The notes beneath the pieces were generated by a model, which made no database searches, was not told where the DNA came from, and was given only the letters and a program-made list of their open reading frames with translations. A DNA stretch of 64,000 bases, from contig NZ_BBXF01000004.1 of the NCBI RefSeq assembly GCF_001570585.1, positions 372,001 through 436,000 of the forward strand, read 5' to 3'. The DNA is from Herbidospora daliensis. Lineage in GTDB: Bacteria; Actinomycetota; Actinomycetes; Streptosporangiales; Streptosporangiaceae. Made by a program: the position numbers and the translations under genes. Positions 52,303-61,493 of the stretch are shown here, piece by piece. Each line of letters starts with the position of its first letter. Position 1 is the stretch's first letter.

Positions 52303-53733
52303 GTCCTCTTCCCTGACGTGCTTGGGCAGCAGGAACGACACCACGAAGGTGAGCAGCAGCATGCCGGCGACCACCCAGAGCGTGGTCTCCATGGCGGTCT
52401 CGAACGTGGCCGCGCTGGGCACGTCGCCGAGCAGGTCGAAGAAGACCGTGCCGAGCAGCGCCACCCCGAACGCGCCGCCGAGCTGCTGGACGGCGGTGAG
52501 GGTGCCCGAGGCCGAGCCGGTCTCGTGGGGCTCCACCCCGGCGAGCACCAGGTTGAAGAAGGGCGCCATCAGGAAGCCCATGCCGATGCCGGTGAGGACC
52601 AGCGCGGGGGTGAGCTGCCAGGGGGTGACGTCGAGCCCGGCGATCTGGAGGGTCACCCAGACGAGCACGACGCCGAGGGTCATCGCCAGCGTGCCGCCCT
52701 GGAGGCAGGCCCGGCCGTGCTTCATCAGCGGCTGGACCAGCCCGAAGCCGATGATCATGCCGACCGACCACGGGACGCCGGCCAGGCCCGCCTTCAGCGG
52801 CGAGTAGTGCAGGCCGAGCTGGGTGTAGAGGTTGAAGACGAGCATGAAGCCCGACATGCCGGAGAAGAAGACGAGCCCGGTGACCAGGCCGCCGTTGAAG
52901 GCGCGCTTGCGGAACAGGCTGCCCTCGATGAGCGGGTCGCACCCCGCGCGGGTGCGCCGGCCCTGGTACCACCCGAACAGCCCGAACACCGCGAGCGAGG
53001 CGGCCAGCATCACGAAGGCCCACGCGGGCCAGTCGTGCTCACGGCCCTGGACCAGCGGGAACACGACGAGCAGCCCGGCGACCGAGGCCAGCACGACGCC
53101 CAGCAGGTCGAGTGAGGGCGGGTTCGGCGACTTCGACTCGGGCAGGTAGCGCAGGCCGCCCGCGATGGCGAGCAGGCCGACGGGCAGGTTGATCAGGAAG
53201 ATCATGCGCCAGCCGGTGCCGAAGAAGTCGGCGTCGATGAGGAACCCGGCCAGGATCGGCCCCCCGACCGACGCCAGGCCCATGACCGGCCCGAACATGC
53301 CGAACGCCTTGCCCATCTCCGCCATGGTGAACATCTCGCGCAGCATGCCGAGCCCCTGCGGCAGCATGACGGCGGCGAACAGGCCTTGGAGGGCGCGCGA
53401 GCCGACGAGCATCTCGGGCGACATGGCCAGGCCGCAGAGCAGCGAGCTGACGGTGAAGCCGATCGCGCCGACGATGAACATGCGGCGGCGGCCGAAGACG
53501 TCGCCGAGCCGGCCGCCGGTGAGCAGGCCGGTGGCCATGGCCAGGGTGTAGGCGGCGCCGAGCCACTGGAGCAGGCTCTCGGATCCGCCCAGCTCGGCCT
53601 GGATGTGCGGGCCGGCGATGTTGGTGACCATGGCGTCGATCAGGTCCATGATCTCGGCGCCGAGGATGACGAAGAGGGCCTGCCAGCGCCAGCGGTAGCC
53701 CTCCGTCACCCCCGTGACCGCAGTCTGGGTCAT
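52291..53733 (-). CDS. MFS drug exporter, DHA2 (EmrB/QacA) family
   Basis: 480 residues from ATG 53733; an ATG at 53766 lies inside the operator array. About fourteen membrane segments, with motif A GGRLGDVFGRRRMF, the D1-like MDLIDAMVTNIAGPHI (LDxTVVNVALP type, degenerate) and GMGFLMAPFFNLVLAGV. DHA2 proteins export drugs and dyes with protons. The divergent TetR gene and four operator boxes indicate drug-inducible control. The pair interrupts the cofC-hup region. Confidence 0.9.
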   Translation of the reverse strand: MTQTAVTGVTEGYRWRWQALFVILGAEIMDLIDAMVTNIAGPHIQAELGGSESLLQWLGAAYTLAMATGLLTGGRLGDVFGRRRMFIVGAIGFTVSSLLCGLAMSPEMLVGSRALQGLFAAVMLPQGLGMLREMFTMAEMGKAFGMFGPVMGLASVGGPILAGFLIDADFFGTGWRMIFLINLPVGLLAIAGGLRYLPESKSPNPPSLDLLGVVLASVAGLLVVFPLVQGREHDWPAWAFVMLAASLAVFGLFGWYQGRRTRAGCDPLIEGSLFRKRAFNGGLVTGLVFFSGMSGFMLVFNLYTQLGLHYSPLKAGLAGVPWSVGMIIGFGLVQPLMKHGRACLQGGTLAMTLGVVLVWVTLQIAGLDVTPWQLTPALVLTGIGMGFLMAPFFNLVLAGVEPHETGSASGTLTAVQQLGGAFGVALLGTVFFDLLGDVPSAATFETAMETTLWVVAGMLLLTFVVSFLLPKHVREEDLQH

Positions 53734-53753
53734 TTCGATTACCCCCGGGAGGA

Positions 53754-53822
53754 GAACAGTGTTCATAATGAAGTGAACACTGTTCTAGCATGAACGGTGT
53801 TCAGTAAGCAAGAACAGTGTTC
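53754..53822. promoter_or_regulatory. Four GAACNSTGTTC operator boxes
   Basis: GAACAGTGTTC (53754-53764), GAACACTGTTC (53775-53785), GAACGGTGTTC (53792-53802) and GAACAGTGTTC (53812-53822) fill the gap between the MFS and TetR genes. Start-to-start distances are 21, 17 and 20 bases, two turns apart on one face. They are the likely sites for the TetR protein encoded at 53842. Confidence 0.85.
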
Positions 53823-53841
53823 ATCTGGAAGGCTTGGCATT

Positions 53842-54759
53842 ATGACCGTGCCGACGCCCCCGTGGGAGAAGAACGACCAGGAACCCAGGCGTCCGGCGAA
53901 GGTCCCGCTCACCCGTGACCGCATCGTCGACGCCGCCTACGTCGTGCTCGACCGCGAGGGTTACCACCGCATGAGCATGCGCCAGGTCGCCGCCGAACTC
54001 GGCGTCGCCGTCTCGGCGCTCTACGCCCACGTGCGGCACAAGGAAGAGCTCTTCAAGCTGATGTACGAGCGCCTGTTCGTCGGCGGCGGGCTGCCCGAGC
54101 CCGATCCGGCGAACTGGATGGAGCAGATCAAGGACTTCGCGCGGGCCGGCCGCGAGAGGCTGCGCGCCCACCGCGACATGGCCTGGATCTCGATGCAGTT
54201 CGTGCCGTTCACGCCCGAGCTGATGCCCAACGTCGAGCAGCTGATGGCGATCCTGCGCTCCGGCGGCCTGCCCGACCGGGTCGCCGCCATCGCGGGCGAC
54301 CTGCTGTCGACCTTCCTTGAGGGCTTCACCCTGGAGGAGAGCACCTGGGAGCAGCGTTTCAAGGTGTCCACCCCGGAGGAGTGGGCCGAGGTCCTCGACC
54401 AGATCGAGGGCTACTTCCGCGACCTGCCGCCCGACAGGTTCCCGAACCTGACGGCGATGGCGCCCTACATGACCGGCGAGACCAACGACTACCGGTTCGA
54501 GCTCGGGCTCGACATCATCCTCAGGGGCCTGGCGTCCTACATCGACTACCCTGACGGCGTGCAGGCGACGGTGAAGACCTTCGACGACGAGACCCGTTCA
54601 GGGTCGGTCTACCTCGACGACGGCACCGAGGTGCCGTTCCCGGCCGCGGCCTTCGACGCGGGCCCGCTGCGGCTGCTCCGGCCGGGCCAGCGGGTCAGCA
54701 TCGTGCTGACCGACGGCGCGATCTCGTTCATTACGCTCAGCACATTTCCGGTGCCGTAA
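53842..54759 (+). CDS. TetR-family repressor with extra C-terminal small beta domain
   Basis: 305 residues from ATG 53842, with GGAAGG upstream. Residues 24-70 are the helix-turn-helix (IVDAAYVVLDREGYHRMSMRQVAAELGVAVSALYAHVRHKEEL over four helices), then a TetR_C ligand domain to about 235. Residues 239-305 are foreign to TetR: VQATVKTFDDETRSGSVYLD, DGTEVPFPAAAFDAGPLRLL and RPGQRVSIVL, a cold-shock/OB-like pattern otherwise seen as free small proteins in actinobacteria. It probably represses the divergent MFS gene through the four boxes. A terminator follows. Confidence 0.85.
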   Translation: MTVPTPPWEKNDQEPRRPAKVPLTRDRIVDAAYVVLDREGYHRMSMRQVAAELGVAVSALYAHVRHKEELFKLMYERLFVGGGLPEPDPANWMEQIKDFARAGRERLRAHRDMAWISMQFVPFTPELMPNVEQLMAILRSGGLPDRVAAIAGDLLSTFLEGFTLEESTWEQRFKVSTPEEWAEVLDQIEGYFRDLPPDRFPNLTAMAPYMTGETNDYRFELGLDIILRGLASYIDYPDGVQATVKTFDDETRSGSVYLDDGTEVPFPAAAFDAGPLRLLRPGQRVSIVLTDGAISFITLSTFPVP

Positions 54760-54765
54760 ACAGGA

Positions 54766-54805
54766 ACGGCGCCCCCGAAACCGAATGGATCGGGTGCGCC
54801 GTTTT
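54766..54805. terminator. Terminator between the TetR gene and hup
   Basis: ACGGCGCCCCCGA, an 11-base loop, TCGGGTGCGCCGT (one mismatch), then TTTT. It ends the TetR transcript and could also serve hup on the other strand. Confidence 0.8.
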
Positions 54806-54829
54806 CCGCGTGCTTTGAGGCAGAGAGCG

Positions 54830-55129
54830 CTACTTCTTCTTGTGCGCCTTCTTTCCGCCCGCGTTGACCAGTTCCTTGAAATCGGCCCCCGGACGGAACT
54901 TCGGCGCCCAGCTCTCGGCGACCTTGATCGGCTCCCCCGTGGAAGGGTTGCGCGCGGTGCGGGCCGGCTTGTGCGCCATTTCGAAAGCGCCGAAACCGGT
55001 GATCGAGACCTTGTCGCCGCTGGCGACGGCCTGCTGAATGGCGTCGATGACGGCGTTGATCGCTTCGGTCGCCGTCTTCTTGTCGCCGACTCGGTCGGCG
55101 ATCGCGTCGACGAGTTCCTTCTTGTTCAT
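54830..55129 (-). CDS. hup: HU-family DNA-binding protein
   Basis: 99 residues with GGAGGAACC before the ATG. MNKKELVDAIADRVGDKKTA, then the beta-arm region GFGAFEMAHKPARTARNPST GEP and a short Lys-rich tail (KKAHKKK). It bends and compacts DNA. The tail is short, unlike the long Lys/Ala-rich HupS tails. It follows leuD and the small gene at 55190, the common actinobacterial order. Confidence 0.95.
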   Translation of the reverse strand: MNKKELVDAIADRVGDKKTATEAINAVIDAIQQAVASGDKVSITGFGAFEMAHKPARTARNPSTGEPIKVAESWAPKFRPGADFKELVNAGGKKAHKKK

Positions 55130-55189
55130 GTGGTTCCTCCCCCTTACGCGCTTTGAAAGTAGGGGAGGAACGCGCGTGACTCAATCACC

Positions 55190-55432
55190 TTACGTGAATT
55201 CACCGCCACTCGGCGTGTCGAATTCGCCGTCCAGGAAGGCGATGAAGCCCTCCAGCCGGGTGGTTGCATGGGGAATGTCGCGCTTTGCCGCATCACAGAT
55301 CGCGAGCAGCCTCCGAGCGACACGTTCCCGCTCCTCCCCTGTCAAGGGTAGGTCCCTGACGCGGCGCTGCGCGTCGCGCAGCCGCCGCGCCAGTTCCTCT
55401 TCTGGGGAGGTCAGGCCGTCTTCGGCAGCCAC
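55190..55432 (-). CDS. Small protein of unknown function between leuD and hup
   Basis: 80 residues if GTG 55432 is the start; it overlaps the leuD end by 22 bases. The sequence is helical and charged: [40 protein letters not shown] and [17 protein letters not shown]. No family name comes to mind. The overlap with leuD suggests translational coupling; the frame is open further upstream inside leuD without protein-like sequence. Confidence 0.6.
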   Translation of the reverse strand: MAAEDGLTSPEEELARRLRDAQRRVRDLPLTGEERERVARRLLAICDAAKRDIPHATTRLEGFIAFLDGEFDTPSGGEFT

Positions 55433-55998
55433 GGCTGCCGCTCGCTCTCGTACTCCGCGATGGCGTCGGCGTGCCGGAGGGTCAGGCCGATGTCGTCGAG
55501 GCCCTCCATCAGCCGCCAGCGGGTGTAGTCGTCGATCTCGAACGACCACGTCTCGCCGGTCGCCCGCACCTCGCGCGCGCCCAGGTCGACGGTGATCTCG
55601 GTCGCCGGGTCGGCCTCGACGGCCTTCTGCAGCGTCTCGACCGCCTCGGGCGACAGGATGACCGGGAGCAGGCCCATCTTGGTGGAGTTGTTGCGGAAGA
55701 TGTCGCCGAAGCGGGCGGCGACGACCACGCGGAAGCCGTACTGCTGCAGGGCCCAGACGGCGTGCTCGCGGGAGGAGCCGGTGCCGAAGTCGGGACCGGA
55801 GACCAGGATCGAGGCGCCGGTGTAGGCCGGGTCGTTCAGCACGAACGAGGGGTCTTCGCGCCAGGCGGCGAACAGGCCCTTCTCGAAGCCGGTGCGGCTG
55901 ACCTGCTTGAGCCAGACGGCCGGGATGATCTGGTCGGTGTCGACGTTGCTGCGCCGCAGCGGGACGGCGGTGCCCGTGTGGGTGGTGAAGGCGTCCAT
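55411..55998 (-). CDS. leuD: 3-isopropylmalate dehydratase small subunit
   Basis: 195 residues. [20 protein letters not shown] at the start, [18 protein letters not shown] in the middle and [15 protein letters not shown] are the swivelling-domain signatures. It pairs with LeuC to isomerise isopropylmalate in leucine synthesis. It starts 14 bases after leuC on the same strand. Confidence 0.96.
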   Translation of the reverse strand: MDAFTTHTGTAVPLRRSNVDTDQIIPAVWLKQVSRTGFEKGLFAAWREDPSFVLNDPAYTGASILVSGPDFGTGSSREHAVWALQQYGFRVVVAARFGDIFRNNSTKMGLLPVILSPEAVETLQKAVEADPATEITVDLGAREVRATGETWSFEIDDYTRWRLMEGLDDIGLTLRHADAIAEYESERQPWLPKTA

Positions 55999-56012
55999 CA
56001 GAGGTCTCCGGG

Positions 56013-57401
56013 TCAGACGAGGTCGGCGGGGGCGGTCAGCTTGCCGGTGACGGCGGTCGCGGCGGCGACCTGCGGCGACACCAGGTGGGTGCGGCCACCC
56101 TTACCCTGCCGGCCCTCGAAGTTGCGGTTGGACGTGGAGGCGCTGCGCTCCCCCGGCGCCAGGGTGTCGGGGTTCATGCCCAGGCACATCGAGCACCCGG
56201 CCTCCCGCCACTCGGCCCCGGCGGCCTTGAACACCTCGTGGAGCCCTTCGGCCTCGGCCTGGAGCTTGACCATCATCGAGCCCGGCACGATCAGCGTGCG
56301 GGTGCGCACCTGGCGGCCCTGGAGGATCTCGGCGGCGGCCCGCAGGTCTTCGAGCCGGCCGTTGGTGCACGAGCCGACGAACACCGTGTCGACCTCGACG
56401 TCGGTGAGCCGGGTGCCGGCGGTCAGCCCCATGTACTCCAGCGCCCGCTCGGCGGCCGACCGCTCGATCGGGTCGCCGAACTGCTCCGGCGCCGGGACGA
56501 CCGAGCTCAGCGGCGCGCCCTGCCCGGGGTTGGTCCCCCACGTGACGAACGGGGTGAGGGTCGCGGCGTCGATCTCCACGACCTTGTCGAAGACGGCGTC
56601 GTCGTCGGTGCGCAGCGTCTTCCAGTAGTCGACCGCGGCGTCCCACGCCTCGCCCTCGGGGGCGTGCGGGCGGCCCTTGAGGTAGTTGAAGGTGGTCTCG
56701 TCGGGGGCGATCAGGCCCGCGCGGGCGCCGGCCTCGATGGACATGTTGCAGACCGTCATCCGGCCCTCCATCGAGAGGTTCCGGATCGCCTCGCCCCGGT
56801 ACTCCACGATGTAGCCCTGGCCGCCGCCGGTGCCGATCTCGGCGATGATCGCCAGGATCAGGTCCTTGGCCGTGACGCCGAAGGGCAGCGCGCCCTTGAC
56901 CTCGATCGCCATCGTCTTGGGCCGGTAGGCCGGCAGCGTCTGGGTGGCCAGCACGTGCTCCACCTCGGAGGTGCCGATGCCGAACGCGATGCCGCCGAAG
57001 GCGCCGTGGGTCGAGGTGTGGCTGTCGCCGCAGACGATCGTCATGCCCGGCTGGGTGAGCCCGAACTGCGGGCCGATGATGTGCACCACGCCCTGGCCGG
57101 CGTCGCCCATGGGGTGGAGCCGGATGCCGAACTCGGCGGCGTTCTTGCGCAGCGTCTCGACCTGGGTGCGGGACACCGGGTCGGCGATCGGGCCGCGGAC
57201 CGTCGGCACGTTGTGGTCTTCGGTGGCGATGGTCAGGTCGGGCCGGCGGACCGGCCGCCCGGCCATGCGGAGCCCGTCGAACGCCTGCGGGCTGGTCACC
57301 TCGTGGATGAGGTGGAGGTCGATGAAGAGCAGGTCGGGCTCACCGTCGGCGCGCCTGACGACGTGCTGCTCCCAGACTTTCTCGGCCAGTGTGCGTCCCA
57401 T
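56013..57401 (-). CDS. leuC: 3-isopropylmalate dehydratase large subunit
   Basis: 462 residues from ATG 57401; a TTG three codons earlier has a better-placed GGAGG and cannot be excluded. The iron-sulfur ligands are in [10 protein letters not shown] and [22 protein letters not shown] is the substrate site. It binds a [4Fe-4S] cluster. It is divergent from the IclR-type ndgR gene, with paired direct repeats between them. Confidence 0.96.
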   Translation of the reverse strand: MGRTLAEKVWEQHVVRRADGEPDLLFIDLHLIHEVTSPQAFDGLRMAGRPVRRPDLTIATEDHNVPTVRGPIADPVSRTQVETLRKNAAEFGIRLHPMGDAGQGVVHIIGPQFGLTQPGMTIVCGDSHTSTHGAFGGIAFGIGTSEVEHVLATQTLPAYRPKTMAIEVKGALPFGVTAKDLILAIIAEIGTGGGQGYIVEYRGEAIRNLSMEGRMTVCNMSIEAGARAGLIAPDETTFNYLKGRPHAPEGEAWDAAVDYWKTLRTDDDAVFDKVVEIDAATLTPFVTWGTNPGQGAPLSSVVPAPEQFGDPIERSAAERALEYMGLTAGTRLTDVEVDTVFVGSCTNGRLEDLRAAAEILQGRQVRTRTLIVPGSMMVKLQAEAEGLHEVFKAAGAEWREAGCSMCLGMNPDTLAPGERSASTSNRNFEGRQGKGGRTHLVSPQVAAATAVTGKLTAPADLV

Positions 57402-57432
57402 GGTCTCCAACGCCTCCTCGCGTTATCGTCCC

Positions 57433-57540
57433 GTCTCTTATGATGAGACTGAAATATCGGGATATGGACACTGTATCTTCTAACCGCCACTGCTTCGGTT
57501 GCATCTCGGATAGCGAGACGGCAGTATCGGGGTATGGACA
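57433..57540. promoter_or_regulatory. Two 26-bp direct repeats with dyads, probable NdgR sites
   Basis: 57445-57470 and 57515-57540 match at 22 of 26 bases (GAGAC...TATCGGG.TATGGACA) exactly 70 bp apart. Each is joined to an inverted repeat: GTCTC-ttatgat-GAGAC (57433-57449) and TCTCG-gatag-CGAGA (57504-57518). The second repeat runs into the ndgR ATG at 57534. NdgR/LtbR binds between its gene and leuC in relatives. Confidence 0.7.
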
Positions 57541-58262
57541 ACTCTAGCGGAGTCGGCGTACTCGACAAGGCCGTCCTCGTGCTCAACGCCCTGGAGGCCG
57601 GACCGGCGTCGCTCGCGCAGTTGGTCCAGGCCACCGGGCTGGCCCGACCCACTGCTCACCGTCTCGCGGTGGCCCTGGAGCATCACCGGATCGTCTCCCG
57701 CGACACACAGGGCCGATTCATATTGGGCCCCCGTTTGTCTGAGTTGTCCACTGCGGCCGGCGAAGACCGCCTGCTCGCGGTCGCGGGTCCCGTCCTGACC
57801 CAGCTGCGCGACCTCACCGGCGAGAGCGCCCAGCTCTACCGCCGCCAGGGCGACGAGCGGGTGTGCGTCGCGGCGGCGGAACGCGCCAGCGGCCTGCGCG
57901 ACACCGTTCCCGTCGGGTCGGCGCTGCCGATGAGCGCCGGTTCGGCCGCCCAGATCCTGCTGGCCTGGGAGGAGCCCGACCGGCTGCACCGGGGCCTGCG
58001 CGGCGCCAAGTTCACCGCCGCGACCCTGGCCAGCGTCCGGCGGCGCGGCTGGGCCCACAGCGTCGGCGAGCGCGAGCAGGGGGTCGCCTCGGTGTCGGCG
58101 CCCATCCGCGGCGTCGGCGGCAAGGTGATCGCCGCCGTTTCGGTCTCTGGCCCCATAGAGCGTCTCACCCGCACCCCCGGCCGCCTCCACGCCGCCCCCG
58201 TCGTGAGCGCCGCCGACCGCATCACCGAGGCGATGCGCAGGGCCGGTGCGAACGGCTCCTGA
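57534..58262 (+). CDS. ndgR: IclR-type regulator of amino-acid synthesis (NdgR/LtbR)
   Basis: 242 residues. GVGVLDKAVLVLNALEAGPA and LVQATGLARPTAHRLAVALE form the winged helix; the effector domain has RASGLRDTVPVGSALPMSAGSAAQ. Divergence from leuCD and the sequence match NdgR of Streptomyces and LtbR of Corynebacterium, which control leucine and other amino-acid genes. The ATG lies inside the second operator repeat, so the protein probably represses itself strongly. Confidence 0.9.
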   Translation: MDNSSGVGVLDKAVLVLNALEAGPASLAQLVQATGLARPTAHRLAVALEHHRIVSRDTQGRFILGPRLSELSTAAGEDRLLAVAGPVLTQLRDLTGESAQLYRRQGDERVCVAAAERASGLRDTVPVGSALPMSAGSAAQILLAWEEPDRLHRGLRGAKFTAATLASVRRRGWAHSVGEREQGVASVSAPIRGVGGKVIAAVSVSGPIERLTRTPGRLHAAPVVSAADRITEAMRRAGANGS

Positions 58263-58325
58263 ACGGTCTGGCGAAGGAGGGCCAACCGGTTAGATGGCCT
58301 CGCCCGTTGGCCCTAGGCTGGCGGG

Positions 58326-60017
58326 GTGACAGATCGCATTGAGGCAGCCGCGGCTGAACTGCGTCCCCTGCTCCAGGAATTCCTTCTCTGGGTGCCCCAG
58401 AACGCACCCGAAAGCGACCCCGACCTGGTCGGCTCGGCCGCCCTGTGGCACCGCCTGAGCCAGCGTTCCGACGTGGGCCACTGGCGCCGCGACGATCTGC
58501 GCCCCCTCATGCTCGAGCGCCTGCCACAGGTGGTCGAAGACCCCGACGCCGCCGCCGACGCGATGGTGCCCTCGTTGCGGTCCTACCTGACCTTCCTCCA
58601 CGAGACCGGCCGTCTCACGCCCGCCTCCGACCGCCTCGAACTCCTGCTCAACGAGCTCGACGCGCTCGAAGACGACTTCGTCGACCGCATGGAGGACGCC
58701 ATCGGCGAGACCGAGTGGGACGACGAGGAGGACGGCGACGAAGAGGAGGGCCTCGGCGACTTCGAGCCCTTCGCCGACGAGCTGGCCGAGCTGCCGACCC
58801 TGCGGCTGCGTCCCGACGCCGAGCTGGCCGCCGAGGCCCGCCGGGTGCCGCTGATCACCGCGGCCCGCGACCTGTCGGTCTGGATCGGCACCGACCGCAA
58901 GGTCGGCCAGGCGACGCTGCTGACCGAGGCCGAGGTCGAGGAGGCCGTGACGGCCCTGGCCCTCCCCGGTCCGCAGCAGTTGTGGAACCTGTGGAACCTG
59001 GCGATCGACCTCGAGTTCGTCACCCCCTCGGGCGACGACACCGTGAGCATCGACTCCGACACCGCCGCCTGGCCGTTCGACGACGACGAAGACGTCCTCG
59101 ACGCCTGGATGCTCGGCCTCGGCTCGATCGACTACGGCGACCCCGAACTCGACGACGACGACCTGACCCTGGCCCTGTCGGGCCTGACCCGCGAGACCCT
59201 GATCCGGGTGCTGCTGAGCGGCGGCCAGAAGGCCCTCGACGACCTGCGCGAGGAGCTGGCCGAGGCGGTCCGCGACTACGACGACCTGGGCGACGCCGCG
59301 TGGGAGGCGGCCGGCGACCCGCTGGTCCCGGTCCTCGACTGGCTGACCGGCTACGGCATGGCTGAGCTCGACGGCGAGACGGTCCGGCTGACCTCCCTGG
59401 GCACCGAGGGCGTCGTCCACCTGGTCGACGAGGCCGACCTCGACATCGACGCCCGCCCGGCGATCGACGCGATGACCGCCCACGACCTGCTGTCGCTCAG
59501 CGCCGACATGTCCGAGGAGGAGGCCGACGCCGAGTTCGCCGCCTGGATGCGCCTGCGCGAGCCCGCCCAGGCCGCCGAGGAGCTGCTCGGCGCGGCCGTC
59601 GAAGACGAGTCCGACGCGCTGGTCCGCGTCCAGGCCGCCTCCCTGGTCGGCCAGCTCGGCGAGGTGGCGATCCCGGCCTGGAAGAAGGCCCTGGCCGAGG
59701 AGTCGCTGCGCTCCTACGCCGCCACCCACCTGACCCAGCTCGAGGTCGACGACGCGCCCGAGCCGACCCAGGCCGACACCCACTGGCTGATCCTCGACAT
59801 GTGGACCATCTCGGCGGGCCTGGGCCGCGCCGAGTTCGTCAGCAGCCTGGAGGACATCGGCCCGGCGACCGACCTGATCAGCCTCCTTGAGGTGATCTGG
59901 AAGGTGCGCCACCCCCACCTCGACGAACTGCTCGAGGCCATCGCCGAGGCCCACCCCGACCGCAACGTCGGCAAGGCCGCCAAGCGGGCCCTGTTCAAGG
60001 CCCGGTCGGGCGACTAA
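58326..60017 (+). CDS. Large acidic protein of unknown function
   Basis: 563 residues from GTG 58326. Very acidic, especially WDDEEDGDEEEGLGDFEPF (about 132-150) and FDDDEDVLDAW. It has no signal peptide, membrane helix or recognised catalytic motif. The N-terminal third is helical (LRPLLQEFLLWVPQNAPESD); the C-terminal part has HEAT-like pieces (VRVQAASLVGQLGEVAIPAW, LRSYAATHLTQLEV, AEAHPDRNVGKAAKRALFKA). Codon bias is strong and housekeeping-like. It is convergent with the thioesterase gene, stops overlapping in CTAA. Confidence 0.8.
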   Translation: MTDRIEAAAAELRPLLQEFLLWVPQNAPESDPDLVGSAALWHRLSQRSDVGHWRRDDLRPLMLERLPQVVEDPDAAADAMVPSLRSYLTFLHETGRLTPASDRLELLLNELDALEDDFVDRMEDAIGETEWDDEEDGDEEEGLGDFEPFADELAELPTLRLRPDAELAAEARRVPLITAARDLSVWIGTDRKVGQATLLTEAEVEEAVTALALPGPQQLWNLWNLAIDLEFVTPSGDDTVSIDSDTAAWPFDDDEDVLDAWMLGLGSIDYGDPELDDDDLTLALSGLTRETLIRVLLSGGQKALDDLREELAEAVRDYDDLGDAAWEAAGDPLVPVLDWLTGYGMAELDGETVRLTSLGTEGVVHLVDEADLDIDARPAIDAMTAHDLLSLSADMSEEEADAEFAAWMRLREPAQAAEELLGAAVEDESDALVRVQAASLVGQLGEVAIPAWKKALAEESLRSYAATHLTQLEVDDAPEPTQADTHWLILDMWTISAGLGRAEFVSSLEDIGPATDLISLLEVIWKVRHPHLDELLEAIAEAHPDRNVGKAAKRALFKARSGD

Positions 60018-60511
60018 GCGAGAGGGAAGATCGCGCAGGTCGTGGTGCCGTGGGCGTAGAGCTTGCCGTCGTCCACGCCCACGAGCGACCCTTCTGCGGT
60101 CGCGGTGGTCCGGCCGACGTGCAGGGTCTTCGCCTCGCAGCGCAGCCGGCCGGTGTGCGCGAACGCGGGCCTGACCATGTTCACGTTGAGCTGCACGGTC
60201 GTGTACGCCCGCCCGGCCGGCAGGGCGGTCATGATCGCGCACCCGAGGGCCGAGTCGAGCAGGGTGGCGAAGTAGCCGCCGTGCACCGTGCCCATCGGGT
60301 TGTACTGGTGCTCGCCCGTCTCGCCCTCGAACAGGGCCAGCCCCTTCTCGACCCTGAGCATGGTGAAGCCCAGGGTGCCGGCGATCGGCGGGGCCGGGAT
60401 CTTCCCCTCGAGCATGGCCTGGAGGAATTCCAGCCCGGACATCTCCGCGGCGTCGGCGGGGATCGTCGGGGGCGCCCAGGAGTGGGTCCGGCTCTGGATC
60501 GTGGTCGTCAT
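60014..60511 (-). CDS. PaaI-type hotdog thioesterase
   Basis: 165 residues from ATG 60511. The hotdog core is GTLGFTMLRVEKGLALFEGE, NPMGTVHGGYFATLLDSALG (HGG motif with catalytic Asp) and TVQLNVNMVRPAFAHTGRL. PaaI-type enzymes hydrolyse aryl- or acyl-CoA. The N-terminus has an extra 45 residues (HSWAPPTIPADAAEMSG) common to one actinobacterial subgroup. No ribosome site is apparent before the ATG. Upstream lies the thioredoxin-fold gene, 41 bases away. Confidence 0.88.
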   Translation of the reverse strand: MTTTIQSRTHSWAPPTIPADAAEMSGLEFLQAMLEGKIPAPPIAGTLGFTMLRVEKGLALFEGETGEHQYNPMGTVHGGYFATLLDSALGCAIMTALPAGRAYTTVQLNVNMVRPAFAHTGRLRCEAKTLHVGRTTATAEGSLVGVDDGKLYAHGTTTCAIFPLA

Positions 60512-60552
60512 GAGTCTAATTTTGGAACCCAGGGGTGGCCGAAGGCAAATCG

Positions 60553-61488
60553 TCACGCCCAATCGGGCAGCGGACGGTAGATCGCGATCCCCGCGTCCTC
60601 CAGTTCGCCCCTGAGGGCGAAGTAGGCGTCACCGAACGGGTCGATCCCGTCGAGCGGCATCAGCCCGCGCCTGATCGCGACGTCGTGGGGGGCCAGTCCG
60701 GCCGCGACCGCCAGGTGGTGGCGGGCCTGGCCGGGACGGCCCGCGCGGAAGGCCCAGGCGGCGATGCGGGCGTGCAGGCGGGCGGCCCGCTCCTCCTCGG
60801 TGGCCTGTCGCAGGCTCCGGCCCGAGGCGCCCGACTCGCCGGTCAGCGCCCAGTGGCGCAGCGCCGCGACGGCCGCCTCCGACGAGAGGCCGTTCATGGA
60901 GCGGAAGGCGTCGGTCGCGGTCATGGTGTCCTGCGGGCGGGCGACCCGGCCCTCCTCGTCGATCCAGACCACGGTCGGCACGTTGACGACGTTGTAGAGC
61001 TCGGCCACCACGCCCTCGGCGTCGACCGGCCCGTCGTGCCACTCGGCGGCGTCGGCGCGGGACCGGTCGAGGGAGATCGGCACGATCTCCACGGGCAGCT
61101 CCTCCCCCAGGGCCAGCCAGGCCGGCAGGTCGTAGCGGCAGCCGCACCACGACGCCCAGAAGACCAGCACCACCTTCCGGCCCCGCAGCGACGACAAGGT
61201 GAACCCGTCGAGGGTGAAGCCGGGCGCGACGCCCAGATCGGCGGCGACGGGTTCGCCGACCGCGACGACCCCCTCGCCGGTCACCACGGGACGCCCGAGG
61301 AGTTCGGCGAACTTCACCACGTCGACGCCCTCGGCCGATTCGGCGGCGGCGGCCCGGAAAGCGGGGATGCAGGCGTCTCCCCGGCACCACCCGTGCGGCT
61401 TGCGCTCCCAGCCCATCAGCGGGACGCCGTGGGGCACCACGGTCCCGGGGATGACCTCTTCGTGCCCGTCCATCAGTAGATAGCTCAT
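60553..61488 (-). CDS. Cytoplasmic thioredoxin-fold (TlpA-like) protein with C-terminal helical region
   Basis: 311 residues. Residues 85-215 are a TlpA/ResA-type fold: FTLSSLRGRKVVLVFWASWCGC (split over the strand and active site Cys115-Gly-Cys117), then NVVNVPTVVWIDEEGRV with the cis-Pro. The pair is C-G-C, with one residue between the Cys instead of two. The N-terminal part has its own Cys (HGWCRGDACIPAF). The C-terminus is helical and TPR-like (RPGQARHHLAVAAGLAPHDV). No signal peptide or anchor, so it acts inside the cell. The -10 box TACTAT lies within a palindrome directly before the ATG. Confidence 0.75.
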   Translation of the reverse strand: MSYLLMDGHEEVIPGTVVPHGVPLMGWERKPHGWCRGDACIPAFRAAAAESAEGVDVVKFAELLGRPVVTGEGVVAVGEPVAADLGVAPGFTLDGFTLSSLRGRKVVLVFWASWCGCRYDLPAWLALGEELPVEIVPISLDRSRADAAEWHDGPVDAEGVVAELYNVVNVPTVVWIDEEGRVARPQDTMTATDAFRSMNGLSSEAAVAALRHWALTGESGASGRSLRQATEEERAARLHARIAAWAFRAGRPGQARHHLAVAAGLAPHDVAIRRGLMPLDGIDPFGDAYFALRGELEDAGIAIYRPLPDWA

Positions 61489-61493
61489 GTATC

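Noticed and set aside
57464-57547. Leucine attenuator leader peptide before ndgR
   Set aside because: The 27-codon frame has only one Leu codon, at its end, and points away from leuC.
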